NCBI GenBank assembly: GCA_027019165.1
Contig: JALUXC010000016.1
Location: forward strand, 62,001 to 126,000
Length of the DNA: 64,000 nt
DNA from: Pseudophaeobacter sp.
GTDB taxonomy: Bacteria; Pseudomonadota; Alphaproteobacteria; Rhodobacterales; Rhodobacteraceae
Direction: 5' to 3'
Under the pieces are notes generated by a model. The model had not been told where the DNA came from and did no database searches. It was given only the letters and a program-made list of their open reading frames with translations. This document shows, one piece after another, positions 52,031 to 60,998 of this stretch; the first letter of the stretch is position 1; each line of letters opens with the position of its first letter. The position numbers and the translations under genes are program-made.

Positions 52031-52669
52031 CTAGCGCGATTGAGGGTATGAGATGATTGACAGGTACCGGGTGGGAAAAACGCGGATGTCCTCTGGTCCA
52101 TGCGGGGAATCGGCGTCAAACAGCAATGAGTCTCCGGGTTCGAGATCGTAGAGGTGATCGCCGTGTCGGTAATTGACGCGTCCCTCAAGCACGTAGAGCA
52201 ACTCAATGCCTTCATGCTGAAACAGCGGAAAGCGGTCAGAGGCACTGTCGAGGGTGATCAGATAGGGTTCGACGACGACGCCGGAACTGTTCGACCCGAT
52301 ATGGCCCAAAAGGTTGTACTGATGACCGGCTCTGGTGCCTTGTCGCTGGATTTCGACACCTTGGCCTGCTTTTACGTGCATACATCCCCGTGCTTCTTCA
52401 TAGCCTGAGAAAAGCTGAACGAGCGGCACTCTGAGGGCGTTGGCGAGAGTGGAGATCGTACTGAGGGAGGGGGATATCAGTCCGTTTTCGATTTTGGAAA
52501 GCATGCCCGTCGACAAGCCAGTTTGCGCCGCAAGATCTGCTCCGGTCATCCGTTGCGTCTTGCGCAGTTCCCGAACCTGCCGCCCAATTGCGACTTCGAG
52601 GTTTTTGTCTCTGCTGTCTTTTACGGCGTGCGGGTCCTGCCCAAGAGCTGATTTGGAAGGTCTTTTCAA
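52031..52669 (-). CDS. XRE-family regulator with C-terminal cupin domain
   Basis: A 212-residue regulator: helix-turn-helix 'GRQVRELRKTQRMTGADLAAQTGLSTGMLSKIENGLISPSLSTISTLANAL' followed by a cupin sensor ('GIELLYVLEGRVNYRHGDHLYDLEPGDSLLFDADSPHGP'). PuuR-like proteins of this build often respond to amines. It lies directly upstream of mgsA on the same strand, so it probably controls methylamine use. The only upstream start available is TTG 52669, with no strong ribosome site; this start is uncertain. Confidence 0.87.
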   Translation of the reverse strand: MKRPSKSALGQDPHAVKDSRDKNLEVAIGRQVRELRKTQRMTGADLAAQTGLSTGMLSKIENGLISPSLSTISTLANALRVPLVQLFSGYEEARGCMHVKAGQGVEIQRQGTRAGHQYNLLGHIGSNSSGVVVEPYLITLDSASDRFPLFQHEGIELLYVLEGRVNYRHGDHLYDLEPGDSLLFDADSPHGPEDIRVFPTRYLSIISYPQSR

Positions 52670-52954
52670 GTCTTCGGGTCCCCAAATTTGAGATCATGGT
52701 GACAAAGGTCGTTTTCACAGATGGCGTCAAGCGATCTCGGCTATGCAGAGAAACCATTGCGGTCCAGTGTTAGCATAGTGTGATCTCTTGTGAGGGTCTG
52801 CTTTGATCAAGCATTGCGCAACGCCGCCACGCAGGGAATGAAAAAATCATCTCCTGTGGGCGAGAAGGCCGAGCATTTCCAAAACCGTCAAAGGGTCTTC
52901 GTGTCCGCACCACTTCTCGCAGATGTCGTGATTTTTGGAAAACAGGTCCTGGCC

Positions 52955-55012
52955 TTAAGCGGCCGTTTCCTCGTCAGCATCCCGCGGCTTGCAGACAATC
53001 CGCCGGACGGCGTCTCGGGGCATTGGTCGTCCGAAATAGTAACCCTGAACAGAGTCGCAGCTTTCCGCGCGCAGGAAGTTCAATTCGTCTTCGACTTCAA
53101 CCCCTTCGGCGAGGACCGGAATCTCAAGCGCTGCGCCCAGAAGCAAGGTCGAGCGCACGATCGCGGCACTTTGGGCGTTCTTATGCACGTCCTTAATGAA
53201 GCTGCGATCAATCTTTATCTTGTCAAAGGGAAAGGTCTGCAGCATCGACAGCGACGAATACCCTGTACCGAAATCATCCATGGCAATACGAATTCGTTGT
53301 GCTTTCAGTTTGTGCATGACTTTCAATGTGTGCGCCTGATCGTCGATAATGCTGGCTTCGGTGATTTCGAGTTCCAAGCGTTGTGGATCCAGGCCGGTTT
53401 CAAACAGGTTGTCCATCACATCTTCGACGAACGAGGGCTGGACCAACTGCTGCGGCGCCACGTTGACAGCGATGTTGTAAGGGTGATCCCATTGCGCAGC
53501 TTCGCGGCAGGCTTCCCTCAGAACCCATGCCCCGATATCGCGTACCAATCCGGTTTCCTCTGCTACAGGAATGAACTGATCCGGTGAAACCCGTCCGCGA
53601 TGAGGGTGGTTCCAGCGCAGGAGCACCTCGAACCCGACTGGTGACAGGTCATCCAGCTTGTTCTGGAGTTGGTAGACCAATTCGAATTCGTCGTTGCACA
53701 GCGCATGGCGGATGTCATGTATCAGCTGTGTCTTGTCTTTGTTGAGGCGATCCATCTCTTCGTCGAACACACAGATCTGGATATCGGCTTCGGATTTGGC
53801 CCGGTACATCGCCACGTCTGATTTGTGCAATAGCTGATTGGGGTCGCGTCCGTCCTTCAGTGTCGTTGCAATTCCGATTGATGCTCCAACGCGAGCGGAA
53901 AGCTCTTTTAGCTCTATCGGCTTCACAATGGCTGCGTACAATCGATCCGCAAAGTTCCGGACCTCTTCCAGACCATGAAACCCGGTCTTTATGGCAACAA
54001 ATTCGTCGCCTCCGACCCGTGCGATGCACTCTCTTTCGCCTGACTGGGCGATCAATCGCATTGAAACCTGCTGCAGCACCGCGTCACCCATAGAGTGGCC
54101 ATGGAGATCATTTACCTCTTTGAACCGATTGAGGTCGATTGTCAGGACTGCGGCAAGCAGCGTTTCGTCCTCTTGGAGTTGGGCTTCCAGCGTGTCCAGC
54201 TTGTGGCCAAGCCACATCCGATTTGGCAAGCCAGTCAACGGATCGTGCAGGGCTGCGTGGTTCAACTGCGAGCGTGTTTCACCCTCCAGACTGATTTCGA
54301 TGCTGGCAGACGCCAGAGCGATCAGGAGTATGATCCCGGTCACACCAAAAATCAGCATGGCTATGGCGGTATCCGAGATCACCTCGGTCGGCACATCTAT
54401 CGATGAGTCAAGCTGGACCTCGATGGCGCTCATCCCAGTGAAGTGGACTAGGCAAATCGACATCATCATCGTGGCGGCGGGCCAGATCCGTCCGGCCATC
54501 CCGCCAATCGGCTTGAGGATCAAGCCATAGCTGACCGCACCAAAGCCTGCGCCCAAAACGATAGAGGCCAGCAGATGCGGCCAGCTCCAGTCGATTGAAC
54601 CCGGCACCAGGTAGGCGCTCATGCCCGTGTAGTGCATTGCCGCTACGGTCATCCCAAACACTGCACCCGAAACAGGTCCGACAAAACGACCACGCCAGTA
54701 TGCCAAGCCCGCGTTTGCCGCAAAAGCTCCCAAAATCCCCACAAGAAGCGATAGCCCGGTCAAAACGGGTTCATAGCCGTGGGCATGGCCAGGGTTGTAT
54801 GACAGCATGGAAATAAAATGCGTGGACCATATCGTCGCCCCGGTGATCAACCCGGCCAGGGGCAACTGGACAAGACGGCGTGTGCCTGTCCATTGGGTCA
54901 AGCGTTTGGACATATGAGTAGAGAGCACCGAACCCACAATGCAAATGAGCGCAGCCACGGCCACCAATCCATGGCTGTGGTACTGGATGATACTATCCAA
55001 AACTCGATACAT
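52955..55012 (-). CDS. MHYT-GGDEF-EAL membrane cyclic-di-GMP protein
   Basis: A 685-residue membrane signalling protein. Residues about 10-220 form a seven-helix MHYT sensor, with motif copies 'THFISM', 'MHYTGM' and 'VHFTGM' that may bind a metal or gas. A GGDEF domain follows with an intact 'RVGGDEF' signature and no RxxD inhibitory site; then an EAL domain whose signature reads 'EVL' but keeps 'NVAPQQL', 'MDDFGTGYSSL' and 'LAEGVE', so phosphodiesterase activity is plausible. ATG 55012 gives the expected MHYT start. The region 52670-52954 and the 294 bases 55013-55306 show no gene. Confidence 0.9.
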   Translation of the reverse strand: MYRVLDSIIQYHSHGLVAVAALICIVGSVLSTHMSKRLTQWTGTRRLVQLPLAGLITGATIWSTHFISMLSYNPGHAHGYEPVLTGLSLLVGILGAFAANAGLAYWRGRFVGPVSGAVFGMTVAAMHYTGMSAYLVPGSIDWSWPHLLASIVLGAGFGAVSYGLILKPIGGMAGRIWPAATMMMSICLVHFTGMSAIEVQLDSSIDVPTEVISDTAIAMLIFGVTGIILLIALASASIEISLEGETRSQLNHAALHDPLTGLPNRMWLGHKLDTLEAQLQEDETLLAAVLTIDLNRFKEVNDLHGHSMGDAVLQQVSMRLIAQSGERECIARVGGDEFVAIKTGFHGLEEVRNFADRLYAAIVKPIELKELSARVGASIGIATTLKDGRDPNQLLHKSDVAMYRAKSEADIQICVFDEEMDRLNKDKTQLIHDIRHALCNDEFELVYQLQNKLDDLSPVGFEVLLRWNHPHRGRVSPDQFIPVAEETGLVRDIGAWVLREACREAAQWDHPYNIAVNVAPQQLVQPSFVEDVMDNLFETGLDPQRLELEITEASIIDDQAHTLKVMHKLKAQRIRIAMDDFGTGYSSLSMLQTFPFDKIKIDRSFIKDVHKNAQSAAIVRSTLLLGAALEIPVLAEGVEVEDELNFLRAESCDSVQGYYFGRPMPRDAVRRIVCKPRDADEETAA

Positions 55013-55306
55013 GCACCAATTCCTCGGGTCTTTGGAGCTCCTGTCCTTTGTCGCGCCCATCGATTAACAAACAACGTAAGCCACCCCATGTCGGGTAAAC
55101 ATGCATACAATTATTACGTTTAATTCCTGATAACTGGCTAGCCAGTCGCCTTCGTTTTGGTTTGTTGAGGCTTTGCTCTTGGAAGCGCGTCCCAATGAAA
55201 CAGGATTTTGCCCCGGCTCTTCGGCCCAATCTTCGCTCCAATTGGGCGGGGCAACGCGGGTGCCCGGTAGGATAGATTGGTGTCCTCGTATCGAAAGGCT
55301 CTGATC

Positions 55307-55783
55307 TCAGCGCGGCAGGTAGCCCACGAAGTTGACGATCTTCCAGGATCCGCCCGCCTTTTGCAGCGTGAAAACCGACTGCCAGCCGTATGGCTCTTCT
55401 GTGCCATCGCGAAGAGGCAGTTGGCCATCGAACACCTTGTGAAGTATGGCGGTGTTGCCGTTTGAGAATTCAATGCGTGCGATCCGGGCCCCTGAAAAGA
55501 GTGCCGCGCGCAGTCGCTCAGGGTCGGCCTTGGCGCGGGTCTGGAGTGATTGTTCAAGCCAGGAGGCCCGGTAAGCGTCCAGGTTGGGGAAGCCGACGGT
55601 CCAGTCGCGCGGATCCGCCGAGCCACCAGCGTCCAGCGCAATGAAACGCTCGGCGTCGAAATCGTTCGCAACCGCGCTCCAATCGCCGCGAAGGAATGCG
55701 TCGATGTCGTTGCGCATATGGGCCTCCCACAGTGCATGGCGCTCTGTGTCCGAGACGGGGTAAGGGTTGTGAAAAGGAGACAT
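55307..55783 (-). CDS. NTF2-like (SnoaL-type) protein, function unknown
   Basis: A 158-residue soluble protein with the cone-shaped NTF2/SnoaL pattern: an N-terminal helix 'ERHALWEAHMRNDIDAFLRGDWSAVANDF' and C-terminal strands 'YGWQSVFTLQKAGGSWKIVNFVGYLPR'. Members are small-molecule isomerases, hydrolases or binding proteins; no catalytic signature is clear. It lies 22 bases after the glycosyltransferase gene on the same strand and may belong to that operon. Confidence 0.75.
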   Translation of the reverse strand: MSPFHNPYPVSDTERHALWEAHMRNDIDAFLRGDWSAVANDFDAERFIALDAGGSADPRDWTVGFPNLDAYRASWLEQSLQTRAKADPERLRAALFSGARIARIEFSNGNTAILHKVFDGQLPLRDGTEEPYGWQSVFTLQKAGGSWKIVNFVGYLPR

Positions 55784-55805
55784 GTCTTGGGTTTCTCGAA
55801 ATCGC

Positions 55806-57092
55806 TCAGGGGCGTCGGCGCAACAGATTCATCACTGCATCCGCGGCCTGTCTGGTGCCGGGGGTCTGCTTCATGCGCGCCGAAATCCGGGAGAGTTGGT
55901 CTTGCAGTTTGTGATCCAGCAACAGGGCTTGAATGTCTGCTTTTAGAGACTGTGATGTCCAGGCTGCTCGGTTGACCCGTCGTCCCACTCCGGTATCGAC
56001 GGCTCGCTGGGCATTGTCATGCCCGTCCCAGCAATATGGCATAACGAGAGATGGAACTCCGTGGTAGAGCGCCTCGCAAAAGCTGTTGTTGCCGCCGTGA
56101 TGAATGAAGAGGTCACATTGCGCCACCACTGAAGGTTGCGGAAACCAGTCGCCGAGGAACACGTTGTCGGGAACCTGATCATAGCTATCAAGATATCCTC
56201 CAACATTGACGATAAAGCGGGCGTCGATATGGGCAAATGCCTCAATCAGGCGCTGGATCAGATCGGTGTCCAGCGCGCCGAGCGAGCCAAAGCTGGTGTA
56301 GATGACCGGGCCTCGGCTGTTCGGGAAATAGGGCAATTCGAATGGATTTTCGTTGCGCACGCAGCCTTCGAGGAAGACAAATCGATCCTCAGGAAGCGGC
56401 TCAGCCCTGTCATACCTGACGGCGGAAGGGGCCAGGAGCAGGTTCAAGTCCTCTGAGTTTTCAAGGAAGATATCGGGTGGAAGTGTGGTCAAACCACAGC
56501 GCCGCCGGAATGAATTGTAGCGCTTGTGGGCCTTTTGCGTTGCGGCCCGGTAGGCTTTCCTGAAGGCGTTGCATCCGGCTGTGTCGAGCGGGGTGAGACC
56601 GGATAGGTAAGGCGGAACGGCTGCATCGGGCAATTCGGTTTCAGCGCAGGACACAACCCGGACCCATGGGCAACCCGCCTTGGTGATGGCGGGGAACATG
56701 ATGACATTGTCCAGCAGGATTGCATCCGGCCGGATCTGGGTGAGAATTTCCTGCAGGCTCTCCTCCACGTCGATTGCAGTATCCACGATCGCCTCCCAAG
56801 TGGGTGCTACATAGGTCGTGAGTTGCTCAAGCGGGGGAAGGTTGAAATGCGGCAAGTGGGTGTTGAGGAAATCCTCCCAATGGGCCTCGGCGGTTTGCGT
56901 GTTCTGACTGGGATGCGCGGTCAGGTGAAATTCTGCAAAGCCGTATTCGGCAAAGATGCCGACAAACCCGGGATGGCAGATGAATACAGGGGTTGCGCCC
57001 TGCTTGCGCAGCTCTTGGGCAATGCCGACGCAGTTCAGCGCAGCGCCGAAACTGGCTTCGGGAAACAGGGCAATGGTCGGGGATGTGTTCAC
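55806..57092 (-). CDS. UGT/MGT-type glycosyltransferase (GT1-like), copy 1
   Basis: A 428-residue GT-B fold enzyme. The N-terminal acceptor domain starts 'IALFPEASFGAALNCVGIAQELRKQGA'; the C-terminal donor domain has 'YTSFGSLGALDTDL', 'WFPQPSVVAQCDLFIHHGGNNSFCEALYHGVP' and 'WDGHDNAQRAVDTGVG', the place where GT1 enzymes bind the nucleotide sugar. It would glycosylate a small molecule in the cytoplasm. The gene starts inside the GntR stop (4-base overlap). A paralog of the same length lies at 62.1 kb. Confidence 0.85.
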   Translation of the reverse strand: MNTSPTIALFPEASFGAALNCVGIAQELRKQGATPVFICHPGFVGIFAEYGFAEFHLTAHPSQNTQTAEAHWEDFLNTHLPHFNLPPLEQLTTYVAPTWEAIVDTAIDVEESLQEILTQIRPDAILLDNVIMFPAITKAGCPWVRVVSCAETELPDAAVPPYLSGLTPLDTAGCNAFRKAYRAATQKAHKRYNSFRRRCGLTTLPPDIFLENSEDLNLLLAPSAVRYDRAEPLPEDRFVFLEGCVRNENPFELPYFPNSRGPVIYTSFGSLGALDTDLIQRLIEAFAHIDARFIVNVGGYLDSYDQVPDNVFLGDWFPQPSVVAQCDLFIHHGGNNSFCEALYHGVPSLVMPYCWDGHDNAQRAVDTGVGRRVNRAAWTSQSLKADIQALLLDHKLQDQLSRISARMKQTPGTRQAADAVMNLLRRRP

Positions 57093-58021
57093 GGGCGCGA
57101 ACCTCTTATGAGCGGAGAAATGCCACGGTTCGTGGCCTCGGGGCGTCGAATGCTTGAGCGACGTAAATGAACGGTCATTTGATCGGCCGCCAGTTCATTT
57201 TGCTTTCTGTCTAGGCTGTCGAGTATTTCCAGATGCTCCTCCATGGCCTGGTGCATGCGAAAGGCCGGGACTGTCAGCCCTTTCTTTGAGGCCTGGCGCA
57301 AGCGGTGGTGGGTGAGCAATGCGCTGCGCACGAAACGGTTGCCGGAGCTTTCGGCGATGAGGCTGTGAAATTCGATGTCGATGCGCTGAAAGAGTGTCGC
57401 TGATGTGCGCGTCTCTTCAATTTGCAGGAAGTCCTTCATTTTTTTGCGCACGAGGCCGACCTTTTGCTGGTCCAGCGAAAAACCGGCTGATGAGATGGCC
57501 AGGGGTTCGAGCATCAGGCGCATCTCGAAGCTCTCGGATGCGGACTTCGGGGAATCGACCATGGGCTGAAAGGCCCACGCCCGGCCCGGCAGTTGCGTAA
57601 CGATTCCCTCTTGAGACAGTACTTTTAGTGCAAATAGTACTGAATTTCTGGAAGTGCCGTATCTTCGCGCAAGTGCGCTTACGGATTGGAGTTCGCCGAT
57701 GCGCCTCTCGCTGCGATCAAGGAGGATGCGGTTGGCGAGCGAGTCTTCGGCGTTCTCAAGTTCTGCGATGGCGCTTGTGATGCGGTCTGCAGAGTCGGTG
57801 GAGACGAAATATCCCTTCTCTTGTTGCCATTCGATAATATCTTTTGATTCAAGTAGTTTGAGGGCTGATCGAATTGGCGTTCTTGATACCCCGCAGGCGT
57901 CGGATAGGGCCTGCTCTGGCAGGTGTTCTCCGCATTTCATGCCGCGTTCCAGGATTAGTGCGGTGATCTGCTGGGCCAGGTGGAGATGGCTTTGGTGGTG
58001 AGTGCGTTTCGATCGGGCCAT
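57089..58021 (-). CDS. GntR-type regulator with two winged-helix domains and an FCD domain
   Basis: A 310-residue regulator with an unusual duplicated DNA-binding part. Residues 12-76 are a GntR winged helix ('LSDACGVSRTPIRSALKLLESKDII'); residues about 93-153 are a second, GntR-like one ('VSALARRYGTSRNSVLFALKVLSQEGIVTQLPGR'); residues about 165-305 are an FCD ligand domain. It is coupled to glycosyltransferase copy 1 and divergent from the polyamine-type transporter, so it likely controls both. ATG 58054 is an alternative start. Confidence 0.82.
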   Translation of the reverse strand: MARSKRTHHQSHLHLAQQITALILERGMKCGEHLPEQALSDACGVSRTPIRSALKLLESKDIIEWQQEKGYFVSTDSADRITSAIAELENAEDSLANRILLDRSERRIGELQSVSALARRYGTSRNSVLFALKVLSQEGIVTQLPGRAWAFQPMVDSPKSASESFEMRLMLEPLAISSAGFSLDQQKVGLVRKKMKDFLQIEETRTSATLFQRIDIEFHSLIAESSGNRFVRSALLTHHRLRQASKKGLTVPAFRMHQAMEEHLEILDSLDRKQNELAADQMTVHLRRSSIRRPEATNRGISPLIRGSRP

Positions 58022-58198
58022 TCTCTCGTCATTCTCTTTTGGTTTTGGCTGCATTCTCGCGGCTGACTTGTGAGAACAGCAAATACAAATTGACGTACTT
58101 TTAAAATCAAAAATACAGTTTGGGTGGGCGGCAAGCAATAGCTGCTGAAAGAAATCTCGGCCGCGATGCCGGGCTACCAACACACAGGGAGAAACCAG

Positions 58199-59248
58199 AT
58201 GAAGAGGAAAATGCTCTCGACGAGTGCCTTGTCGGCGGTTGCGGTCCTCGGGATGTCCGCAGCGCTGCAGGCCGAGAACCTCGTCGTGTCGAACTGGGAT
58301 GGCTATATGGCCGCCGATGCGATTGACAGCTACAGCGCCGCGACCGGAAACGGCGCTGAGTTGGTTCTGCATGGAACCAACGAAGAAATCATGGGCAAGC
58401 TGATTGCCGCCAAGGGCAAGGGCTATGATGTGGTCTTTGTGTCTTCGCCCTTTGCCGAGGTCCTGCACAACCTTGGTTTGGCAGAGATGCTTGATCACGC
58501 CAAGCTGCCCAACCTAGCCAATCTCTATCCGCAGGCCGGAGAGCTGGCGCATGATCCTGGCAATACTTTCTCGGTGCCCTATGCCTGGGGTACAACCGGC
58601 CTTTGCTATCGGTCTGACAAACTGGCCGAGGCGCCGGACAGCTGGATGGATCTGCTGGCACCTGCCGATGGCGTCAGCGGCAAGACCACCATGCTGGCAA
58701 CCGACCGTTGGCTGCTGGGGGCGGGGTTCCTTGCCAAGGGCTATTCGGTGAATGAAACCGATGCGGACAAGGTGGCAGAGGTGCGCGATCTGCTGATCGA
58801 CGCCAAGGGCACGCTTCTGGCCTATGACGACACCACCTTCTACGCGAAACTGGTCTCGGGCGAAGCCGAGTTGGTGCACGCTTGGGATGGCTGGTGCAAC
58901 TATGGCATCGCCGAAAACGCCGACATCAAATACGTCATCCCGGAAGAGGGCTCGGACCTATGGGTGGACACCATGGTGATCCTCAAGAATTCGGAAAACA
59001 AGGATGCGGCCTACGCCTTTGTGAATTTCATTCTGGATGCCCAGAACCATGGCTGGGCGGCAGAGAACATCCTCTACAAGGTGCCGAACAAGCCCGCGAT
59101 GGAAAGCCTGTCGAGCGACTTCCTGGCAAGCTTCCCGAATATGGCTATCAGCCCGGAAGAACTGGTCACCTACGAGCAGCTCCGTGACGTCGGTGAGGGG
59201 CAGCGTCTTTACGCGCGCACGGTTTCTGAGATCAAGGCCGCGCCGTAA
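58199..59248 (+). CDS. PotD-like polyamine-type ABC substrate-binding protein
   Basis: A 349-residue periplasmic protein with a Sec signal ('MLSTSALSAVAVLGMSAALQA-EN'). Mature features match spermidine/putrescine-binding proteins: 'LVVSNWDGYMAADAIDSY', 'SFSVPYAWGTTGLCYRSDKL'-like 'FSVPYAWGTTGLCYRSD', 'MLATDRWLLGAG' and 'WDGWCNYGI'. Ligand identity cannot be read from sequence; other amino-modified solutes are possible. A GGGAG ribosome site precedes ATG 58199. First gene of the plus-strand operon. Confidence 0.88.
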   Translation: MKRKMLSTSALSAVAVLGMSAALQAENLVVSNWDGYMAADAIDSYSAATGNGAELVLHGTNEEIMGKLIAAKGKGYDVVFVSSPFAEVLHNLGLAEMLDHAKLPNLANLYPQAGELAHDPGNTFSVPYAWGTTGLCYRSDKLAEAPDSWMDLLAPADGVSGKTTMLATDRWLLGAGFLAKGYSVNETDADKVAEVRDLLIDAKGTLLAYDDTTFYAKLVSGEAELVHAWDGWCNYGIAENADIKYVIPEEGSDLWVDTMVILKNSENKDAAYAFVNFILDAQNHGWAAENILYKVPNKPAMESLSSDFLASFPNMAISPEELVTYEQLRDVGEGQRLYARTVSEIKAAP

Positions 59249-59269
59249 GGCCTGAGGGCCCCAAAAAGC

Positions 59270-59305
59270 AGAGGCCGACGGGCAAAAGATCCGTCGCCTC
59301 TTTCC
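59270..59305 (+). terminator. Attenuating hairpin between binding protein and permease
   Basis: AGAGGC-C-GACGG pairs with CCGTCGCCTCT (11 bp with one bulged base, loop of about 9 bases), followed by TTTCCTT. It lies 21 bases past the binding-protein stop and before the first permease. A partial terminator here would keep binding protein expression above that of the membrane parts, a common arrangement in ABC importer operons. Confidence 0.65.
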
Positions 59306-59350
59306 TTGATTGAACGCAGATTTTGGTCTGCGCCCAGCATCTGTATTCTC

Positions 59351-60205
59351 ATGCAAGACCGCAAACCTCTCTATCTCATGACACCGGCCCTGGCATGGTT
59401 GACGGCCTTCATGGTCATTCCCTGCCTGCTGATCCTGGCGCTGGCCTTCTTTCGGCGTGGCCTCTACGGCGGTATCGAATACACGTTTACCCTTGAGAAC
59501 CTGGCGCTGGTGTTTGATCCGCTCTATGCGGGCATCTTTCTGAAATCCGCCTGGATTGCCGGCCTTGCTGCTCTGATCGCTGTGATCATCGGCTATGCGG
59601 CCGCCTTTGCCATCGCGGCGGCGCCATCGCGGCAACAGCCCATCCTCTTGTTTTTTGCCGTGCTGCCCTTCTGGTCCAACTACCTGGTGCGCACCTATGC
59701 CTGGATCGTTCTTTTGAACCGGGAAGGGCTGATCACCGGGCTGGCGCGCTGGCTTGGCTATGATGCAGAGCTGCCGCGGCTTCTTTACACCGAAGGGGCC
59801 GTGGTCGTCGGGTTGGTCTACAACTATCTGCCCTTCGTGATCCTGGCCTGCTATGCGCCGCTGTCGCGCCTGAACCCGGAAATCGCCGAGGCCTCCCGCG
59901 ATCTGGGCGCAAGCGGCTGGACCACGTTCCGCCGGGTGGTGCTGCCGATGACAGCGCCCGGGATTGCGACCGGCTTCGTCTTTGTTTTTGTGCTGTCGAT
60001 CGGCAATTTCGTGACCCCGGCCTTGCTGGGTGGTGGGCAGTTCCAGATGATCGGCAACCTCGTCTATGCCCAGTTCCTGACCGCCAACGACTGGCCCTTT
60101 GGGGCGGCCCTGTCGATGATCCTGATCGCCATCATGATGGGGCTCTTGACGCTGCAGACCTTTGCCACCGAACGGGCCTCCGGCGCCAAGCGAGAGGGGA
60201 GCTGA
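59351..60205 (+). CDS. PotB-like ABC transporter permease
   Basis: A 284-residue inner-membrane permease with six helices: 'YLMTPALAWLTAFMVIPCLLILALAFFRRG' at the start, 'LPFWSNYLVRTYAWIVLLNREGLI' and the EAA loop 'EIAEASRDLGASGWTTFRRVVLPMTAPGI'. ATG 59351 is preferred to an upstream TTG at 59306; neither has a strong ribosome site. Followed directly by the second permease. Confidence 0.9.
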   Translation: MQDRKPLYLMTPALAWLTAFMVIPCLLILALAFFRRGLYGGIEYTFTLENLALVFDPLYAGIFLKSAWIAGLAALIAVIIGYAAAFAIAAAPSRQQPILLFFAVLPFWSNYLVRTYAWIVLLNREGLITGLARWLGYDAELPRLLYTEGAVVVGLVYNYLPFVILACYAPLSRLNPEIAEASRDLGASGWTTFRRVVLPMTAPGIATGFVFVFVLSIGNFVTPALLGGGQFQMIGNLVYAQFLTANDWPFGAALSMILIAIMMGLLTLQTFATERASGAKREGS

Positions 60206-60206
60206 C

Positions 60207-60998
60207 ATGGCGTCCCTTGCTAACCCCCGCCTGATGCTGGTGATCCTCGCCGCGGTCTTTGCCTTTCTCTATGTGCCGATTTCGGTGCTGGTGGCCCTGT
60301 CGTTCAACGAAGGAGGTCTGCCCACCGCCTGGACCGGGTTTTCGACCAAATGGTACGGCGAATTGCTGCGCAACGGTGATATCATGTCTGCGGCCTTCAA
60401 CACCTTGGTGGTGGCCTTGGTGTCCACTGCCCTCGCGACGCTCTTTGGCAGCCTTCTGGCCGTTGGTGTTGAGATCCGCCGCCGCAAGGGGCGCTTTCTT
60501 GAGACCATCATCTTTGCGCCGATGATCATTCCCGACATCGTGCTGGCGATTGCGCTGCTCAGCTTCTTTTCGCTGCTGAACGTGACCATGGGGTTGCACA
60601 CGGTGATCCTGAGCCACGTGGTGTTCAACCTGGCCTTTGTCTGCTCGGTGGTGCGGGCACGGCTCAAGACCTTTGACTGGTCGATTGTCGAAGCATCGAC
60701 CGACCTTGGGGCCAGCATGCCCGTCACGCTGTTTCGGATCGTACTGCCAGTCATGCTTCCCGCCATTATTGCAGGCGCGCTGCTGGCTTTTACCCTGTCG
60801 GTGGATGAATTCATCATCGCCTTCTTTACCGCCGGTGCCGGGCGCGACTCGATCACATTGCCGATGCAGATCTTTGCCATGATCCGCTTTGGCGTCACCC
60901 CAGAAATCAACGCGCTGGCGACCATCGTGATGGCAGTCTCAGTGGTGGCCCTCACCCTGTCGCAGCGTCTGAACCGAGGAGGTCTTCCGGGACAATGA
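60207..60998 (+). CDS. PotC-like ABC transporter permease
   Basis: A 263-residue permease: 'FLYVPISVLVALSFNEGGLPTAWTGFSTKWYGELL' is the typical PotC start, and 'SIVEASTDLGASMPVTLFRIVLPVMLPAIIAG' the EAA loop; 'FTLSVDEFIIAFFTAGAG' follows. It begins 1 base after the first permease stop and overlaps the ATPase gene by 4 bases. Confidence 0.92.
   Translation: MASLANPRLMLVILAAVFAFLYVPISVLVALSFNEGGLPTAWTGFSTKWYGELLRNGDIMSAAFNTLVVALVSTALATLFGSLLAVGVEIRRRKGRFLETIIFAPMIIPDIVLAIALLSFFSLLNVTMGLHTVILSHVVFNLAFVCSVVRARLKTFDWSIVEASTDLGASMPVTLFRIVLPVMLPAIIAGALLAFTLSVDEFIIAFFTAGAGRDSITLPMQIFAMIRFGVTPEINALATIVMAVSVVALTLSQRLNRGGLPGQ

Noticed and set aside
58958-60208. 416-codon open frame on the minus strand
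   Set aside because: Antisense to the binding-protein and first permease genes; Gln/His/Arg-rich with no motif.
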